Source: Corbicula japonica
Taxonomy: Eukaryota > Mollusca > Bivalvia > Venerida > Cyrenidae
Length of the DNA: 64,000 bases
Direction of reading: 5' to 3'
Assembly: GCA_038501625.1 (NCBI GenBank)
Contig: JAZAYU010000081.1
Coordinates: 372,001 to 436,000 of the forward strand
In this document: positions 1-12,219 of the stretch, one piece after another
Layout of the letters: each line of letters begins with the position of its first letter
How positions within the stretch are numbered: the first letter of the stretch is position 1
Position numbers and translations under genes: made by a program
The notes under the pieces: model-generated
What the model was told of the DNA's origin: nothing
What the model saw: only the letters and a program-made list of their open reading frames with translations
Database searches by the model: none

Positions 1-900
1 TTACTCTATTCCTAACGTAGTTACAACCCTGACAAGAAAATTCTATTTTAGTAACAGTGACCTTGACTTGGACCTACAGGCATGGGCATGGTATGGGACA
101 CACCATCTTGTCATGATGAACATTTGTGTCAAGTTATTTTGAAATCAATCTATTCCTAACAAAGTTACAGCCCGGACAAGAGAATTCTATTTTTAGAAAC
201 AGTGACCTTGACCTACAGGCATGGGCATGGTACGCAATACACCGCCCTGTAATGGTGAACATTTGTGTCAAGTTATTTTGAAATCCCTCCATTTATAATG
301 AAGTTACAGCCCCGACAAGAAAATTCTATTTTTAGTAATAGTGACCTTGACCTTGGACCTTCAGGCTTGGGTATTGTGCGGACACACTGCCTTGTCATAG
401 TGAACATTTGTGCAAAGTTATTTTGAAATCCCTCCATTCATAACAAAGTAACAGCCCGGACAAGAGAATTATATTTTTAGTAACAGTGACCTTGACCTTT
501 GACCTACAGGCATGGGCATGGTACGCGACACATCGCCCTGTCATGGTGAACATTTGTGCCAAGTTATTTTGAAATCCCTCAATTCATAACAAAGTAACAG
601 CCAGGACAAGAAAATTCTTTTTTTAGTAACAGTGACCTTGACCTTCGACCTAAAGGCTTGGGCATGTACATGACATACCGTCTTGATATAGTGAACAATT
701 ATACCAAGTTATTTAAAAATCCAATAAGAAATAACAAAGTTACAGAGCGGACAAGATTTTGCGAGAAAATTCTATTTTTAGTAACAGTGACCTTGACCTT
801 GGACCTACAGGCATGGGTATTGTCACGACACACCGCCTTGTTATGGTGAACATTTGTGCCAAGTTATTTTGAAATCCCTCCATTCCAAACGAAGTTAAGG
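1..900. repeat. Tandem repeat, ~145-bp unit, about 6 copies, in the intron of the ATP6V1C gene
   Basis: The phrase AACAGTGACCTTGAC recurs near 52, 200, 340, 484, 628 and 786, with spacings of about 140-158 bp. Each unit continues through CATGGTGAACATTTGTG, AAGTTATTTTGAAATCC and ACAGCCCGGACAAGA. The units differ by scattered substitutions, so this is an old array. Each unit keeps a cluster of TGACCT-type motifs, discussed as a finding. Confidence 0.9.
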
Positions 901-1345
901 GCAAAGTGTATATTTTTCTTAACACAAAATGTAAGTGAAAAAGGGGCATAATTTGAAAAATATTGGAAGCAGGGTTGTGGGTCTTGTTGGTTATGATGTA
1001 GATTTTGATGGTGAAAATATATTACAAGTTTCAAGGCAGTATCTCAAGTAGTTTTAAAGTTATGGGCAAAATGCATATTTTGCTTAACACAAAATATAAG
1101 AAACAAGATATATTCCTATTAAAACTAATGTAAATCGAAGTATCAAAGGGCCATAACTTCTGAACGGAACATGTAAGAGTGAAACCCCACCTTTATGCAC
1201 AACAACATATCAGGCCAAGCATTGTGGTCAAGTTTCATTAAATTCCCACCAGTAGTGTAGGAGGAGTTGCATTCACGAGAATATCGGACGGATGGACGGA
1301 CGGACAGGAGCAACTCTTAATGCCTGTCGCCATTTCATGGCAGGG
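901..1345. repeat. Dispersed mollusc-type repeat tail following the tandem array
   Basis: The segment has the pattern GGGCATAATTTG, AAAGTTATGGGCAAAATG and GGCCATAACTTCTG, then a GGACGGATGGACGGACGGACAG stretch (about 1287-1308) and a short CTGTCGCCATTTCATGGCAG inverted repeat. The same vocabulary recurs in the 43.3-44.4 kb array. I see no ORF of note. The family name is not known to me. Confidence 0.6.
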
Positions 1346-1758
1346 GCATAAAAACTGAAAGAAGTGTTTATGGTAGCAAACACCGGAAGTGTGTTCCTGA
1401 TCTTGATGATTATTATTGTTTCAAATTCTGCCATAAGTAAAACTTTAAATTCATATGAAGCCATTCATATCTTTTATCAAACTGTTACAGCTGGTGAAAA
1501 TTACCAAAGTGGTAACTTTCTATTGTTGGGGAGTATATATTTTATGAGCTACAGTTTAGATCTTGATCAGACAGCATGGATATGCTGGCTGATATGGATC
1601 TTCACTGGTTGCACACATGTTAAAACAGGTACAAATAGAGTAAATGGTTAAGATGAAAAAAATTCTCAGACAATCTGTGTAAAATAAACAAGTTTCAACA
1701 AACTTCTTTGTTACAGTTAATCCTATTTAATAAAAAATATGTCATAATAGCAACTTAC

Positions 1759-1827
1759 TTGGATGACCTAGGAACAATCATGTCTGTTAATGTTTCATAC
1801 TTGGATTTCCAATCATGAACGAATGAT
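1759..1827 (-). CDS. ATP6V1C1: ATP6V1C coding exon 7, last one in the window
   Basis: Residues 191-213, 69 nt, encoding [19 protein letters not shown], the family's NDWIKQYETL-MVVPRSS block. Donor CCAA|GTAAGT at 1758. The next exon should lie left of the window. Confidence 0.92.
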
Positions 1828-4800
1828 CTGAAAGAAATCACACAATTTATTTTGTAATAATAGATTATCAAACTTAATCTGTTTGGCCCTTAGAATTTAT
1901 TTTTCCATTAAGAACTTTATAACTGACAATGGTGTTATTAAAAATATAAAATATTAACATATTGATGTAAGCTAGTAATAAGCAAAATTTCATAAAATAT
2001 GCTAAAACATATCTTAAGCTAAATTTTATTAACCCATTAACTCTAAAACAATCAACAGTAAATTTTAGTTTTCAGACAGGAGAAAACAAAATACTATATT
2101 AACAATGAATACAAACAGCAGGTCCAACAAATTAAATTACCTGTGCCCAAGAATGCAAGACCAAGATTTACGACTTACTTTCACTGAACAACACTGAACA
2201 ACATGACTGAAACTTACTTTTGTACGACAACAAGAAGCGTGACCAGATACTCAGAGTCTAGTACAAAGTGTTCCTTCTTGACTATGTCACCAAGGTAACG
2301 AGTAATCAAGTTACCCCTGCAATAAAACAACAAAATATGTTAACACTTTACTCCAAACAGTGTAGATCCAGATCAGCCGGCATATACGTAAAATCTGATC
2401 AGAATCTGCACTGTTTGCTTTTTGGTTAGAAATAACCTAATATATCAAAAGCGAACGAGATCAGATGGCACAGATGTGCTGTCTGATCTGGATCTGCACT
2501 ATTTGCCCGTGTCATAAAGCATATATATGGTGGAGAAAGTGTTTAATTATTCAAAATTTAATGTGTGCATATACTAACCATGTTTTTTCACAAGTTTAAC
2601 TAAATAACTAAAACTGTAACCGTTATAATTCAACAACTCTGTGCAGAGTAAATCATCTGTCACAATTTTTGTGTAATGTTATTCATTACAATTATCTGTA
2701 ACAGTAATTTTATATATTTCCATGGCAATATAATAATTCATTACCATTATCTATTACAGTAATTTTACACAACAGTTTGTCCATGGCAATATTATAATAT
2801 ATTCAATTATCTATTGCGGTAATTTTACAATATTAAAAAAAATACATCTCTTTTAATGTAAACTATAGACGATCCTTTTATTTTTGTTTTGTTTTTTTAT
2901 AGTTAATCAAGGTGTTTTCCCAGATGTGCTATTTGAAAAGCAAAAAGGCAAAGACATGGATTCCCATCTCAACACTTACGTAGCTTTTCTTTCTAGATTC
3001 TGCAGGTTTCCCTTCAAACTGTTGTAAGATGTTGACTTAAGTCTTAAATCTGCCTCTATCTGCGACACATGCTAGAATATAAAACAATATAATATATAAA
3101 TAGAATATATTTAATAGAATATAAAATTATTGGTAATATTAATATTTTCTCTATGTTTTTTTGAAAGTATTGTTTAAGCTAAGTAATTACATGTACCATC
3201 ATGTATATGGTTTCCTATCAAATTTAACATGATTACGGTTATTATTAAGTTCTTAATTCTAGATAAGACAGGTCAAATAACATCTGTATTTAACACCATC
3301 TTATATTTTTTAATGGAATTTTGATTTTTTAACGAAGTAAAAGATCTAAGAAAAATTCTGACAATTCTTTTCCTGCCTTTATCATGTTTATTCTGTATGT
3401 TTTGCACTCTGAAACAGAAAAAGCTTGTGCACAGTTAACCCTTTTCGTCATCTGGGTTTTATCAGTGTAGATCAAGATCAGACGACAGCTCTGTGCTGAC
3501 TGGTCTGGAGCTACATTGGTTGTTTTAGGTCAGAATTAACCTTGCAAATAAAAAAGCAAACAGTGTAGATCCTGATCAGATGGCACATATGTGCAAAATG
3601 ATCTGGATCTACACTGTTTGCCCAATAATAACAACCACATTCCATACCTTTGAGATGATTTCTGTGATGTTTTTCAATGACTGTTTGATGGGGTACTTTG
3701 CAAGGTCCCAAGCAAATCGAGTTAGGTAAGTGTTCAAATCAACTGAAACAAGAATACAGCCAATTACTGACAGGTAGTTGGAAAATTTATGCAAAGAACC
3801 AAACAGGCGCGTTCATACATCAAATAAAATGATTATTTTCAAATACCTAACTTTTTCAATAAACATTTTATTAAGTCACCCATGGAACATAAGCCATATG
3901 CCATGGAGTAAAGGGTTAAGTTATTTGGCATTTGTATTCTTTTGATTCTGTTTTAAAGACTGCAGACTTTTCCCTATTGTATTACATTACAATATGATCA
4001 TAATATTTTAAAATCTGCAGACTTTAAAAAGTTTGGAATATATAAAGATAATGGCAGTTAAAATGTAATTATGATTCTAAATCAGATGTGAAAAGTATTA
4101 TTTTGGGGTACTGTTTCTGTTTTTTAACCCATTTCTCCACAGATAAAGCTCTAATGTGTGGGTGAACAGTGTAGATCGAGATCAGATGGCACGAATCTGC
4201 ACATTTTGATGTGCCAGCTGATCTGGAACTATTCATGAGTTGCACATGTGTTAAAACATATTTACTTGGAGTAAAGGGTTAACATGTTTACCTCTGGTTT
4301 GAATGTTGAGATTTGCCCAAACTCAACAAACCTTAATAAATGTTTTACCGAAATTAATTCATAAGTTAATTAACTGAATAGACAATGATCAGACAGATTA
4401 TCTCAGTCTACAGCAGTTGTAAATGTCACAAATTGGGTCTAAACTATTTCTATACACCACAACAGCTTAGCTTAGTGCTTTGATGCACATCAAGAGAAAT
4501 TCAACAAATAATTTGGACATTGTTAAACTTTCTATACAATGTCCTCTAAGAAAGGGTAAAAACACATTGCCAGATGTACATACCTCCATTTGCAAGAAGA
4601 TTCTCCTGAAGTTTGTCCCGCTGATCATCTAAAACTTCTCCTAAGTATGCTGCTACCTTTCTCGTAACTCTGTAAAAATACAAGTACCAAACTTAAAAAA
4701 ATTATTATTATTATTTATTTTGGTATAAGTAAAAACAAAACATGGCAGAATACGTACAAGTCATACAAAGAAAGAACAATAAAAAAGTTCAATGTCATGA

Positions 4801-6619
4801 CATGCAGTAATGGGAAAACCATGTAATGCCCACCAATACCAGGGATAACACAAAAAAGAGAAAATGATTCCTCTTATTTCCATTGTGGTCCCTGATATTG
4901 GAGGCATGACACAGAAAGTCATGTTTAGTAAGAAAAAAATTAAATATTGTTCTTTCCTAAAAAACAAACATTTCTCATTTTTAATCCTTTATACCATATA
5001 TACACATTTTATTGCATGTGCTTACTGTGGGGATGTATAGTGGTATTAAAAGAAAGAAGCTTCCAGGTTCGACCTATTACTCATATCATTCAATCATAAC
5101 AATAACATAAAGTAGGATGTGGCGTTTAACGTAAAGGCACGGGATGTCACGTGAGACGTCGCGCTATAATAGGTACGTTAGAGATTCCCGACACTTACAG
5201 TGTAGATCCAGATAAGCTGGATCATCTGTGATGTCTCATCAGTTTCTGCACTTTTCGATTCATTAGGTTATTTCTCATAATCGTTTACATACATATCTTC
5301 AAAGGAATGCTATTTTGAAAATTTTTATGAATTTGTTATTAATAATCTGAACAATAAAAAATTGTGTCACTAAGTCTGGTTAACCTGGGACCCTGATAAA
5401 TTATCTGTATGATACAAGTTAGTTATTATAAATATGTATAATACTTACTGTTCACAATATGAATCTAGCTTTCCAAGATCATCTGACAAGCCCACCAATG
5501 TGTCTAACGTACCAACCTATAAACATAAAACCTTATGCACTACATCTGATTTAGATTTATTTACCCTTAACTCCATACTAAGTGCTTAAATGCTTGCATG
5601 GTCAGTGTAGATCCAGATCAGCCTGCACATCCTGTCTGTACTGGTTGTATGTTGATCAGAATTAACTAACTGAATGCCAACATTGCAGATCCTGATCTAA
5701 TGGCACAAGTGTGCTAACTGATATGGATCTACTTTGTTTGCCCAGGCAATAAAGTTGTATAACTTTAGTAAAGGATTAATAATTATTCTTTGCTACCAAA
5801 CTTTGTAAATCTACTTGGCCTCCACAAATTTATTATCAATAATCTCACAGGTGGATTTTTTTAACTCAAAATCTCCCATTCTCTTAAGAATGTTCAGATT
5901 TCTTTCCTTAAATGTCTTCAAATTTTCCTTTCTTAAATTGTGCATGTCAATGTGTCTGCATATTTGGAAAGAACTTACAATTAAAAAATGTATCTATCAT
6001 TTTCTCATATTTAATATGTGAGTTTGTCACTCATTTTGACAAAATATTTTTTCTTACTGCAACATTATTTTAGTTATCTGGAGGGCACCTTATTTTACTG
6101 TACATGTTGTTGTTGTTTTTCCAGTAATAACAAGATCATAAAAGTAAGATTGGAGACCAGTGTCAAAACTCCAGATTTTGATTGATCCATTCTGAGACTG
6201 GATTCAATTTCAGCCAATCAGATGCTTGAGAGATGAGACTGGTATCAAGTCTCAGTTATATGATCCTGGATGCAGGTCTCAATGTTATTAAGCTTAACTT
6301 GGAGACCAGTATTAGATTCCTGTCAGCAGGACTGCAACTAAACACAGTCTCACAACTGACCAATAGGAAGTGTGAGATTTGAGACAGGTTTTCATACTCA
6401 GTTTTATAATTGGGAAGTCAGATCAATACTTCAATGTTATCATATTCTAGATGTTAAGACAATGTGTGTTCCTCCTTACCTTCAGATCAGGTAAGTTGAA
6501 TTTGCAGTTTGTGGAAATATTATTAACTTTTGATGTTGCATTATTCAACTTGTCAAATGTCTGCTGACAAGTCTTGTCACCAGGTGCCGAGATCAACCAA
6601 AATTCTGCCATATTTTAAT
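1759..6619 (-). CDS. ATP6V1C1: V-type H+-ATPase subunit C, partial (N-terminal half), 7 coding exons
   Basis: Subunit C of the peripheral V1 sector bridges the V1 stator to V0 and takes part in regulated V1-V0 assembly of the proton pump on endomembranes. Read on the minus strand, exons 6480-6611, 5449-5516, 4584-4669, 3648-3742, 2980-3071, 2218-2316 and 1759-1827 join in frame to 641 nt (213 codons plus 2 nt). The product starts [17 protein letters not shown] and contains family hallmarks such as [23 protein letters not shown] and GNLQNLERK. All borders are GT..AG and all phases agree. Animal subunit C is about 380 residues, so roughly the last 170 lie beyond the left edge; I found no further exon in 1-1758. 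The start ATG is at 6611-6609, 8 nt inside the exon, so a noncoding first exon must lie upstream, but I could not place it. A or B isoform cannot be told; the symbol follows the common animal form. Confidence 0.95.
2218..2316 (-). CDS. ATP6V1C1: ATP6V1C coding exon 6
   Basis: Residues 158-190, 99 nt, encoding [15 protein letters not shown] and [13 protein letters not shown]. Acceptor TTGCAG|GGGT and donor AAAA|GTAAGT. Confidence 0.93.
2341..2546. mobile_element. MITE family A copy (ATP6V1C intron)
   Basis: The left part reads AACACTTTACTCCAAACAGTGTAGATCCAGATCAGCC and the right part is its inverted form ending near GGAGAAAGTGTTTAA. The pattern CAGTGTAGATCCAGATCAG...TGATCTGGATCTACACTG is the signature of a non-coding family that recurs more than 20 times in this window. 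Confidence 0.8.
2980..3071 (-). CDS. ATP6V1C1: ATP6V1C coding exon 5
   Basis: Residues 128-157, 92 nt, ending [13 protein letters not shown]. Acceptor CTAG|CATG and donor CTAC|GTAAGT. Phase 2 at the end. Confidence 0.93.
3434..3630. mobile_element. MITE family A copy (ATP6V1C intron)
   Basis: It begins TTAACCCTTTTCGTC and contains AGTGTAGATCAAGATCAGACG, GTGTAGATCCTGATCAGATGG and TGATCTGGATCTACACTG. The right terminal box is missing or diverged, next to coding exon 4. Confidence 0.75.
3648..3742 (-). CDS. ATP6V1C1: ATP6V1C coding exon 4
   Basis: Residues 96-127, 95 nt, encoding [20 protein letters not shown] and SLKNITEII. This is the best conserved segment of the family. Donor CAAAG|GTATGG. 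Confidence 0.95.
4124..4282. mobile_element. MITE family A copy with both termini
   Basis: It starts TTAACCCATTTCTCC and ends GGAGTAAAGGGTTAA. At 159 bp it is shorter than the ~240-bp form because the central part is deleted. Confidence 0.8.
4584..4669 (-). CDS. ATP6V1C1: ATP6V1C coding exon 3
   Basis: Residues 67-95, 86 nt, encoding [15 protein letters not shown] and LQENLLANG. Only the acceptor at 4670-4671 keeps the phase; the nearby AG two bases further in would shift the frame. Donor GGAG|GTATGT. Confidence 0.93.
5449..5516 (-). CDS. ATP6V1C1: ATP6V1C coding exon 2
   Basis: Residues 45-66, [20 protein letters not shown] onward, 68 nt. Acceptor ATAG|GTTGG and donor ACA|GTAAGT. The exon ends with two bases of the codon for Q67. 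Confidence 0.93.
5561..5779. mobile_element. MITE family A copy
   Basis: It starts TTACCCTTAACTCCATA and ends AGTAAAGGATTAAT. Inside are GTGTAGATCCAGATCAGCC and GATCCTGATCTAATGGCAC. A partial copy lies just downstream of exon 3, near 5200-5275. Confidence 0.78.
6126..6430. mobile_element. MITE family B hairpins (two adjoining copies)
   Basis: AAGATCATAAAAGTAAGATTGGAGACCAGT at the left is answered by GCCAATCAGATGCTTGAGA...GAGACTGG...TATGATCCTGG. A second diverged copy follows from about 6296. The family consensus is a hairpin of ATAAAACTGAGATTGGAGAC and CAAATCTCAAGCATCTGATTGG arms. Confidence 0.72.
6480..6619 (-). CDS. ATP6V1C1: ATP6V1C coding exon 1 with start codon
   Basis: Residues 1-44 ([11 protein letters not shown]... 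to ...FNLPDLK), preceded by 8 nt of 5' UTR after a pyrimidine-rich tract and AG acceptor. The donor reads GAAG|GTAAGG and the exon ends in phase 0. The exon carries the conserved ISAPG and TCQQTF segments. Confidence 0.95.
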
Positions 6620-9600
6620 CTGAAATGGAAAAAAAGAAAATGTTTACTAAATCCTATAGAGGTCAAACTTTTAATAATTAATAGGAAAAATGCAGTCCGA
6701 TCTGGCTTCAATAGGTCATTTGACCCCTGATGAGAATTTTTAAGTGTAATAACCAGGTAGTCACTTCTTGCTAGCAGTGTGAGGGGAAAGCGCAAAAAGG
6801 TCCACTAAAGTATCAAAAAAACATGGAAGACACTACCTAACACAGACAATGGCTAAAGCAATTGGAAGATTTTTGCAACATTTAAACTGTCTGACTGAGA
6901 AATACAGAATTTATCAACTGGGTGTCTCCTCTAATTTCTTTTTTTTGCATGCCAAAGGAAGCATATGGTTCATTAAAAATGGAAGCCCTGGGATCCAAGA
7001 ATAAGAATTAATTTTGTGTGGACCATTTAGAAAATGCAGCATCTAAAAGAGTCTTAACAAAAGACACAAAGAAAAACCTATGGACACAGCTGGACTGACC
7101 TACAGTCAATTCAGTTCCAGCATTTAATCAGTTCTGGTACTTTTGAGTTAATTAATCGAAAATGTGTTAAGAAATCATTGTGTTCTTGCAGCATTTCTCT
7201 TATTTAGAGTGATGTTGCTAGAACACAAACTGATTTCTTGACCAATTTTGGGTTTTTTAATTCAAGATAATGAACATGTTCCGGAAATGATTGAATGCCG
7301 AAACTGATCAACTGTCAGTACTTATCTGCAACAAAAAGAAACATAAGTTAAAATTAAAAACTGTCAAATATAATAAGGGCTAACAACTTTGTGGTATATT
7401 AACGTAACCCAGCTATCCTGGAGCAATGAGGGAAATTTATTAATATGCGAGCTCTAGCGAGCAAGCGAGCTTTTACGGTAATGTGCGTATATGTTATGCC
7501 CAACTACCATCGCTTCAAAAAAATTTTAATCCGAAGCGTTCCGATTGTTCCTCCATGGTCTTGCAAATTTCACGGATACACTCTTCACCGTCATTAGGCT
7601 TAAGAGTACCAAATTTTTGTTCAATAATTTATTTTTATTCTTATTTTTAATAAGAAGAAAAGTCAAGATAATGCATTTGTAACACAAAATATACGATCAT
7701 TTTCATAGGTTTTGTTTTTTTAAAATAAAAATATACATATGACGTAACGCGGAGAACTGTCGCGCGCGCAACTGTCAAATCAGACCGAGGCTGTCAAAAC
7801 ACCATCAACCTTTGCGTTCGCGCCAGTAAACTTTCAGTGATTCAGGCTTCAAGACAGATCTCTTTGAAAGGTAGATTTCATTATGTTTTGTACATGTGTT
7901 TGTCAAAAATATGCGAAGCGTCAACCCATTGTTTTTCACTTTCGGTTCTGCAGTGCATAAGCATTTTGTTTACATGAATAGGCGATTCGCCCCAAAACGA
8001 TTCACCCCATTCCGAAGTCCTCATCACAAAAGTTTGATTTATTCGATAAAATAACAGACGTCACGAAAGTTGCCAGACCGAAGGGCCTGACTGTTAAAAA
8101 TTTGGGTCGGTCTGACGTGATTTCTAATGTTATCAGGAATGTAAGACAAACAACTGAACTAGAACTTTGACAATTTTAATAATAATCAATAATATCATTT
8201 TCCTCAGACTGAGGTGGCCAAATAATGCAAAATACAAAAAGGAAAAGTGTTGGCAAAACAACTGAACAAAAGATTTTTGCACATAAACAATGAGAATTTT
8301 GCTGTTCATGATATTCCAGAAGATGGTGACTTTTTCATATAGATTTCTTAATATTCTCAATAGTATTCCACACCATAATGTCAAAACATTATTTTAGTTT
8401 GACCCAGCTCATTTGTGACAACCTAAAAGAGGCGATTTTTAACAAATCTTAAAACTGATACCTGTTTTGTGAAATTATACAAAAAAGTCCTGTGCTGCAA
8501 ATTCCTGGATTTTTTTTTTTCAAACCAATATCCAGCTTACAATCGCAAAATTTTAATTTCATATGGCATGCTGCCAATGTTTACAGTTACTGTATTGATC
8601 TTCATTTTGTGAGGTAACGTGTGACGTCATTGCAATTGAAACAGAGCAGGGAAGTTCTCAAACGTTATTTTGACCGTCAAATTGTGATATCGACTAACAT
8701 ACAAGGCAAAATGCCTAATTTGTTAAAAATTCCAAACTGATAATTGATATTATTATTTAATTTCTCAATCACTCTTGCAAAGCGCAGTACAATGTATTAT
8801 ATAGTTAGATCTAGATAATTACAGACCAGGGATTCTAAAATCTAGAGCTCGCATTGAGGCAGTGCCTTAGTTCATATTACATGGAACTTAACCGTAATAT
8901 TCGCGAAATTCTCGAAACCTTTTCACTGGCTAGCGCAAATAAACTCGAGGTAATTAAGGGATTAAATGCGACCTGGATCTCACCGTAAACTGAAATTGTT
9001 CCAAAAAATTAAACAGGTTTATTCCTTACAAATTTGTACACGTTTTTCAATGTAAAATGCTAAAATTTATATATAACCGCTGAAGTTTGATATAAATTTT
9101 GACAAGTCCTCAGTTGACGGCCATTTTGTCCTCACGTGATCATGTGACTTCCGTCATATTTTCGTACTCATTTCCGCTCAACACTTTTATCTTTTTTATC
9201 GATCAAAACAAGCTAAAATATAAACTACGAAATTTATCGACAGAGAAAAATTCTCAAAATCAAATACTAGTCTTATATTTTTAAAATTTTTAACACAGAA
9301 AGGGGAACATCATGTTACGAAATTCAGGAGGACGAATCTAGGCAAAGTTCGTCTATTCGAACTCTTTGTGCTAGATTGAACAATTACCAACAAGAAGTTC
9401 TATTTATGTCAACTATGTTGACATTAAGGAGAAGCAAAAACCTGCCTAATTATATGCAATTTTTTATTCTCTTTATTCTTATTCAGCGGCTTGGCTAGCA
9501 GTTAAGACATTTTTCTTTTTATCACAATAAATGGTAGTGTATTCCACTTCATACATGCAGTAGAGCATAGGCCTTCAGCTGCTATATCAACAGAGACACT

Positions 9601-11538
9601 CAGTGCATATTAAATCAAAGCACTGAAAGCGTTGAAAGACTGTCGCGCCGGAGAATTACATTACCTACGCAGCAAACTGTCAACTCTGACTAAATTCGTT
9701 TAATATGTCCACACGCTAGAAACTGTACTATCAGGTACTTACTCACGACCACAGGTTATTTTCAAGATAATTTTCTCAGCTTCGAGCTCAACTCAAGCAC
9801 TAACACTTTTGCATTGGAACTCGTATACTATGAATGTGAATCTAACAGCCCTGTAAAGGCAGTGAATATGTGATTTCAGAGGAACACAAGAAAAATTTGA
9901 TGCATAGCATAACCTAAGACGATTTCACAAGCGAACTACAACCAGTGTCGATTGCACTTAAAAGCACGGTCTCCATAATCAAGATACATGTACAACTTAG
10001 AATGGTTTTGTAAGTTTGGATTTGAATATATCGAGACGGAACATTCTAGACTACAGAAAAGGGAGAAGAAACACGATTACATGATTTCGAAATTAATCCT
10101 TAATGTTGTTTTCAAGTATGGATCGTGATGTTAAGAGAGTATTGCTCAATTTTTGTCTAATATAGTAAAGGTTAAAGTTAAAATCACTGATCACGTGACT
10201 GATTTGTTTATAATCGGATTTTTGATATCTTTTCAATTTTGGTACGACAACATTGAATTGTTTTATTGTTTTCTTTGTCGCTTTGTATTACAAATGTTCG
10301 TCATCGCTCGTAATGAAATTTACCTTCTTAATATGCACTACGTTCTGAAGCCGCACAACTATGGAACTTGTAAGGCGTAACTAAACTACTCATGCATATC
10401 CATTTGTTTGTTCACTGTCGTAGCTGGACGTGATTTCACTGTACATTTGTTCGTTGAAGTTTTTGGCATCTATAGACGCTCCAAAATTATACCGACACGT
10501 ACTTTGGATCACTTATCATTCGTGGAATGGTGTGCTTGAATGAGCTTGAAACGTCTGCAAAACATTTCGGCCTGCTCTAACGGTGACCACAAAACCCCGC
10601 TTACTTGAATACGCTCGTGGTCGTAATGATACACCGAAAGTTAACAACCGCGCGTCGCCGTGTTTTCGACTGCGTTACTTTATCCTGGCGCTTGCTTACC
10701 AGTCTAAAAATGCTGGCTCTTGAGTTTTTGCCATTTGTACAAATAAGCGGTAAATATGATGTTCTGAAGGCGAGAACGAACAGTCAGAAACCGAAGTTAC
10801 TGATGGATTATATGAAAAGACAGTACATCTAAGATCACCTTTTTAAAAATAGTTCGACCAGTTTTAATATGGGTGGTTCATCTTCTAATTGTAATATCAA
10901 CCATTTATTAACTGATATATAATGGCAATGCGTGGGGGTTAGTAAACGAGATAAAGGCCCTAGTATACTTCAATATGTATATTGTTTAGTGCAGGAGAGG
11001 AAGTTAGTACAGGGCAAAAATAAAATCATAGCTTATTAGCTTGATGTTTATGTACTCTCAGTTTTTAATTGAGAATGGAAAGGTTCACAATGGTGGATGT
11101 AAAGTCATTGAAATTGTATTATTGTTAGGTGAAATTAAGAAAACACGATGCAAGTAAACAGGAACTTTATTCTGTGCTGTACATTTTTTATCAAAATATG
11201 TTCGCCAGAAGCTAGAAAAACTTGTATAAAACATGTTTCTAGAATGGAAAGTGTCCAAGTAAATATTTTTCATAGTTAAGGCCCAAAATTGTTGTAAGAA
11301 TTTCAGGCAATTTTTAAGCCACAAGGCAATGTTCCTTTTGTAACAATGCAATATAGTGCAATATATAGAGTGACTTAAGATCTATCTAGGATAAAATTAG
11401 TATTTATAATATCTTTTGCATATCTGTAATAGAAAAATTTCAAAATTTCACGCCAAGCTAAAGGCCATTAAAATTTGAGATCCAATTTGCATAATTCAGT
11501 AACAATATCACCATCATTTTTTTGCCATAAATGGAAAG
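6620..11538. other. Intergenic region upstream of ATP6V1C; no gene recognised
   Basis: This stretch should hold the first exon and promoter of the minus-strand ATP6V1C gene, but I cannot place either with confidence. A CpG-containing patch lies near 7741-7810. A splice-donor-like GTC|GTGAGTAAG on the minus strand near 9740-9750 is one possible end of a noncoding exon. No open frame exceeds 90 codons and none resembles a protein I know. A segment at 11290-11400 resembles 15905-15985 and 16495-16565, so part of it is dispersed repeat. Confidence 0.5.
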
Positions 11539-11893
11539 AGTAGTAGTAATCCCGCCGGTTTAGGGGCATGACTGCGCATGCGCGGCGGCCATATTGGATA
11601 TGACTCATGCTCATGACGTCATATTGGAGGTAGTGCGGTTCTAAATTTAGAATGACATCACGGGGTTATTTTTAGAATGACATGATCTCCCGGAAGTATA
11701 CGGAGCTTACTCGTATACCCGATCTAGAGCTTGGTTCGCGTCCATTGAGGGTCAGGGACTCGGCTCTAGACGGAGAAAAAATGTCTTTAGCATTGCATAG
11801 AACATGTTGAGACGTTTCGTTCGATACCTTACACGACCTGGTTTCGACTTGAAATAAACCGAGAAAAGCCGTTGGTTCCGTGTGAATGATTTC
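11539..11893 (+). repeat. Left terminal inverted repeat of the Polinton-like element
   Basis: It matches the reverse complement of 14713-15064 with only scattered differences, for instance CATATTGGA against CAATATTGC across the arms and an extra AGT at the very start. It includes GCGCATGCGC and ATGACGTCAT palindromes, the latter a CRE-like site. Its inner edge is at GAATGATTTC. Confidence 0.9.
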
Positions 11894-11986
11894 GGTCTGG
11901 TTGTCGTGGATTTGCACCCAATGGACTTCAAGCCCCGCCCCTAAAAGTTTTTTGTAAGAGTAGGTGTTGGTAGCATATATAACAAA

Positions 11987-12190
11987 ATGGCCGGGAATAT
12001 AAAGTGGGCGACGCCTATCGCGTCGGCAACGGAAATAGCCAGATCGAACTGGGAACGAGAAATTCAAGAAACAGCAACGTTATTTCGGCATTGGAAACGG
12101 CAGCATCCCGCCGTCGACAAACTCGATTGGCTGTCTTATAGCGGCGCGGAGGGTATTCATTCATCCGCGGCCTCTCGCGTGTGGAAGTAA
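11987..12190 (+). CDS. Small ORF (67 aa) inside the Polinton-like element, unknown function
   Basis: It begins MAGNIKWATPIASATEIARS about 95 bp inside the left TIR and ends ASRVWK. It is rich in Trp, Arg and Glu, with a likely amphipathic helix over residues 18-38. The ORF ends 29 bp before the next ORF in the same orientation, as expected for compact Polinton genes. I recognise no domain. It could be a truncated N-terminus of a longer gene, or chance. Confidence 0.45.
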   Translation: MAGNIKWATPIASATEIARSNWEREIQETATLFRHWKRQHPAVDKLDWLSYSGAEGIHSSAASRVWK

Positions 12191-12219
12191 GAATCGGGCA
12201 TCGTTAGCGTCGATAAAAA

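Noticed and set aside
1364..1651. 95-codon plus-strand ORF as a gene, or a missing ATP6V1C exon on the other strand
   Set aside because: The sequence has no resemblance to subunit C in any frame of the minus strand, and the plus frame is AT-rich with no known domain. It includes family A-like boxes near 1560-1610.
11672..12067. 131-codon minus-strand ORF
   Set aside because: It lies mostly in the left TIR of the Polinton-like element. The other TIR copy breaks the frame, and no protein family is recognised.
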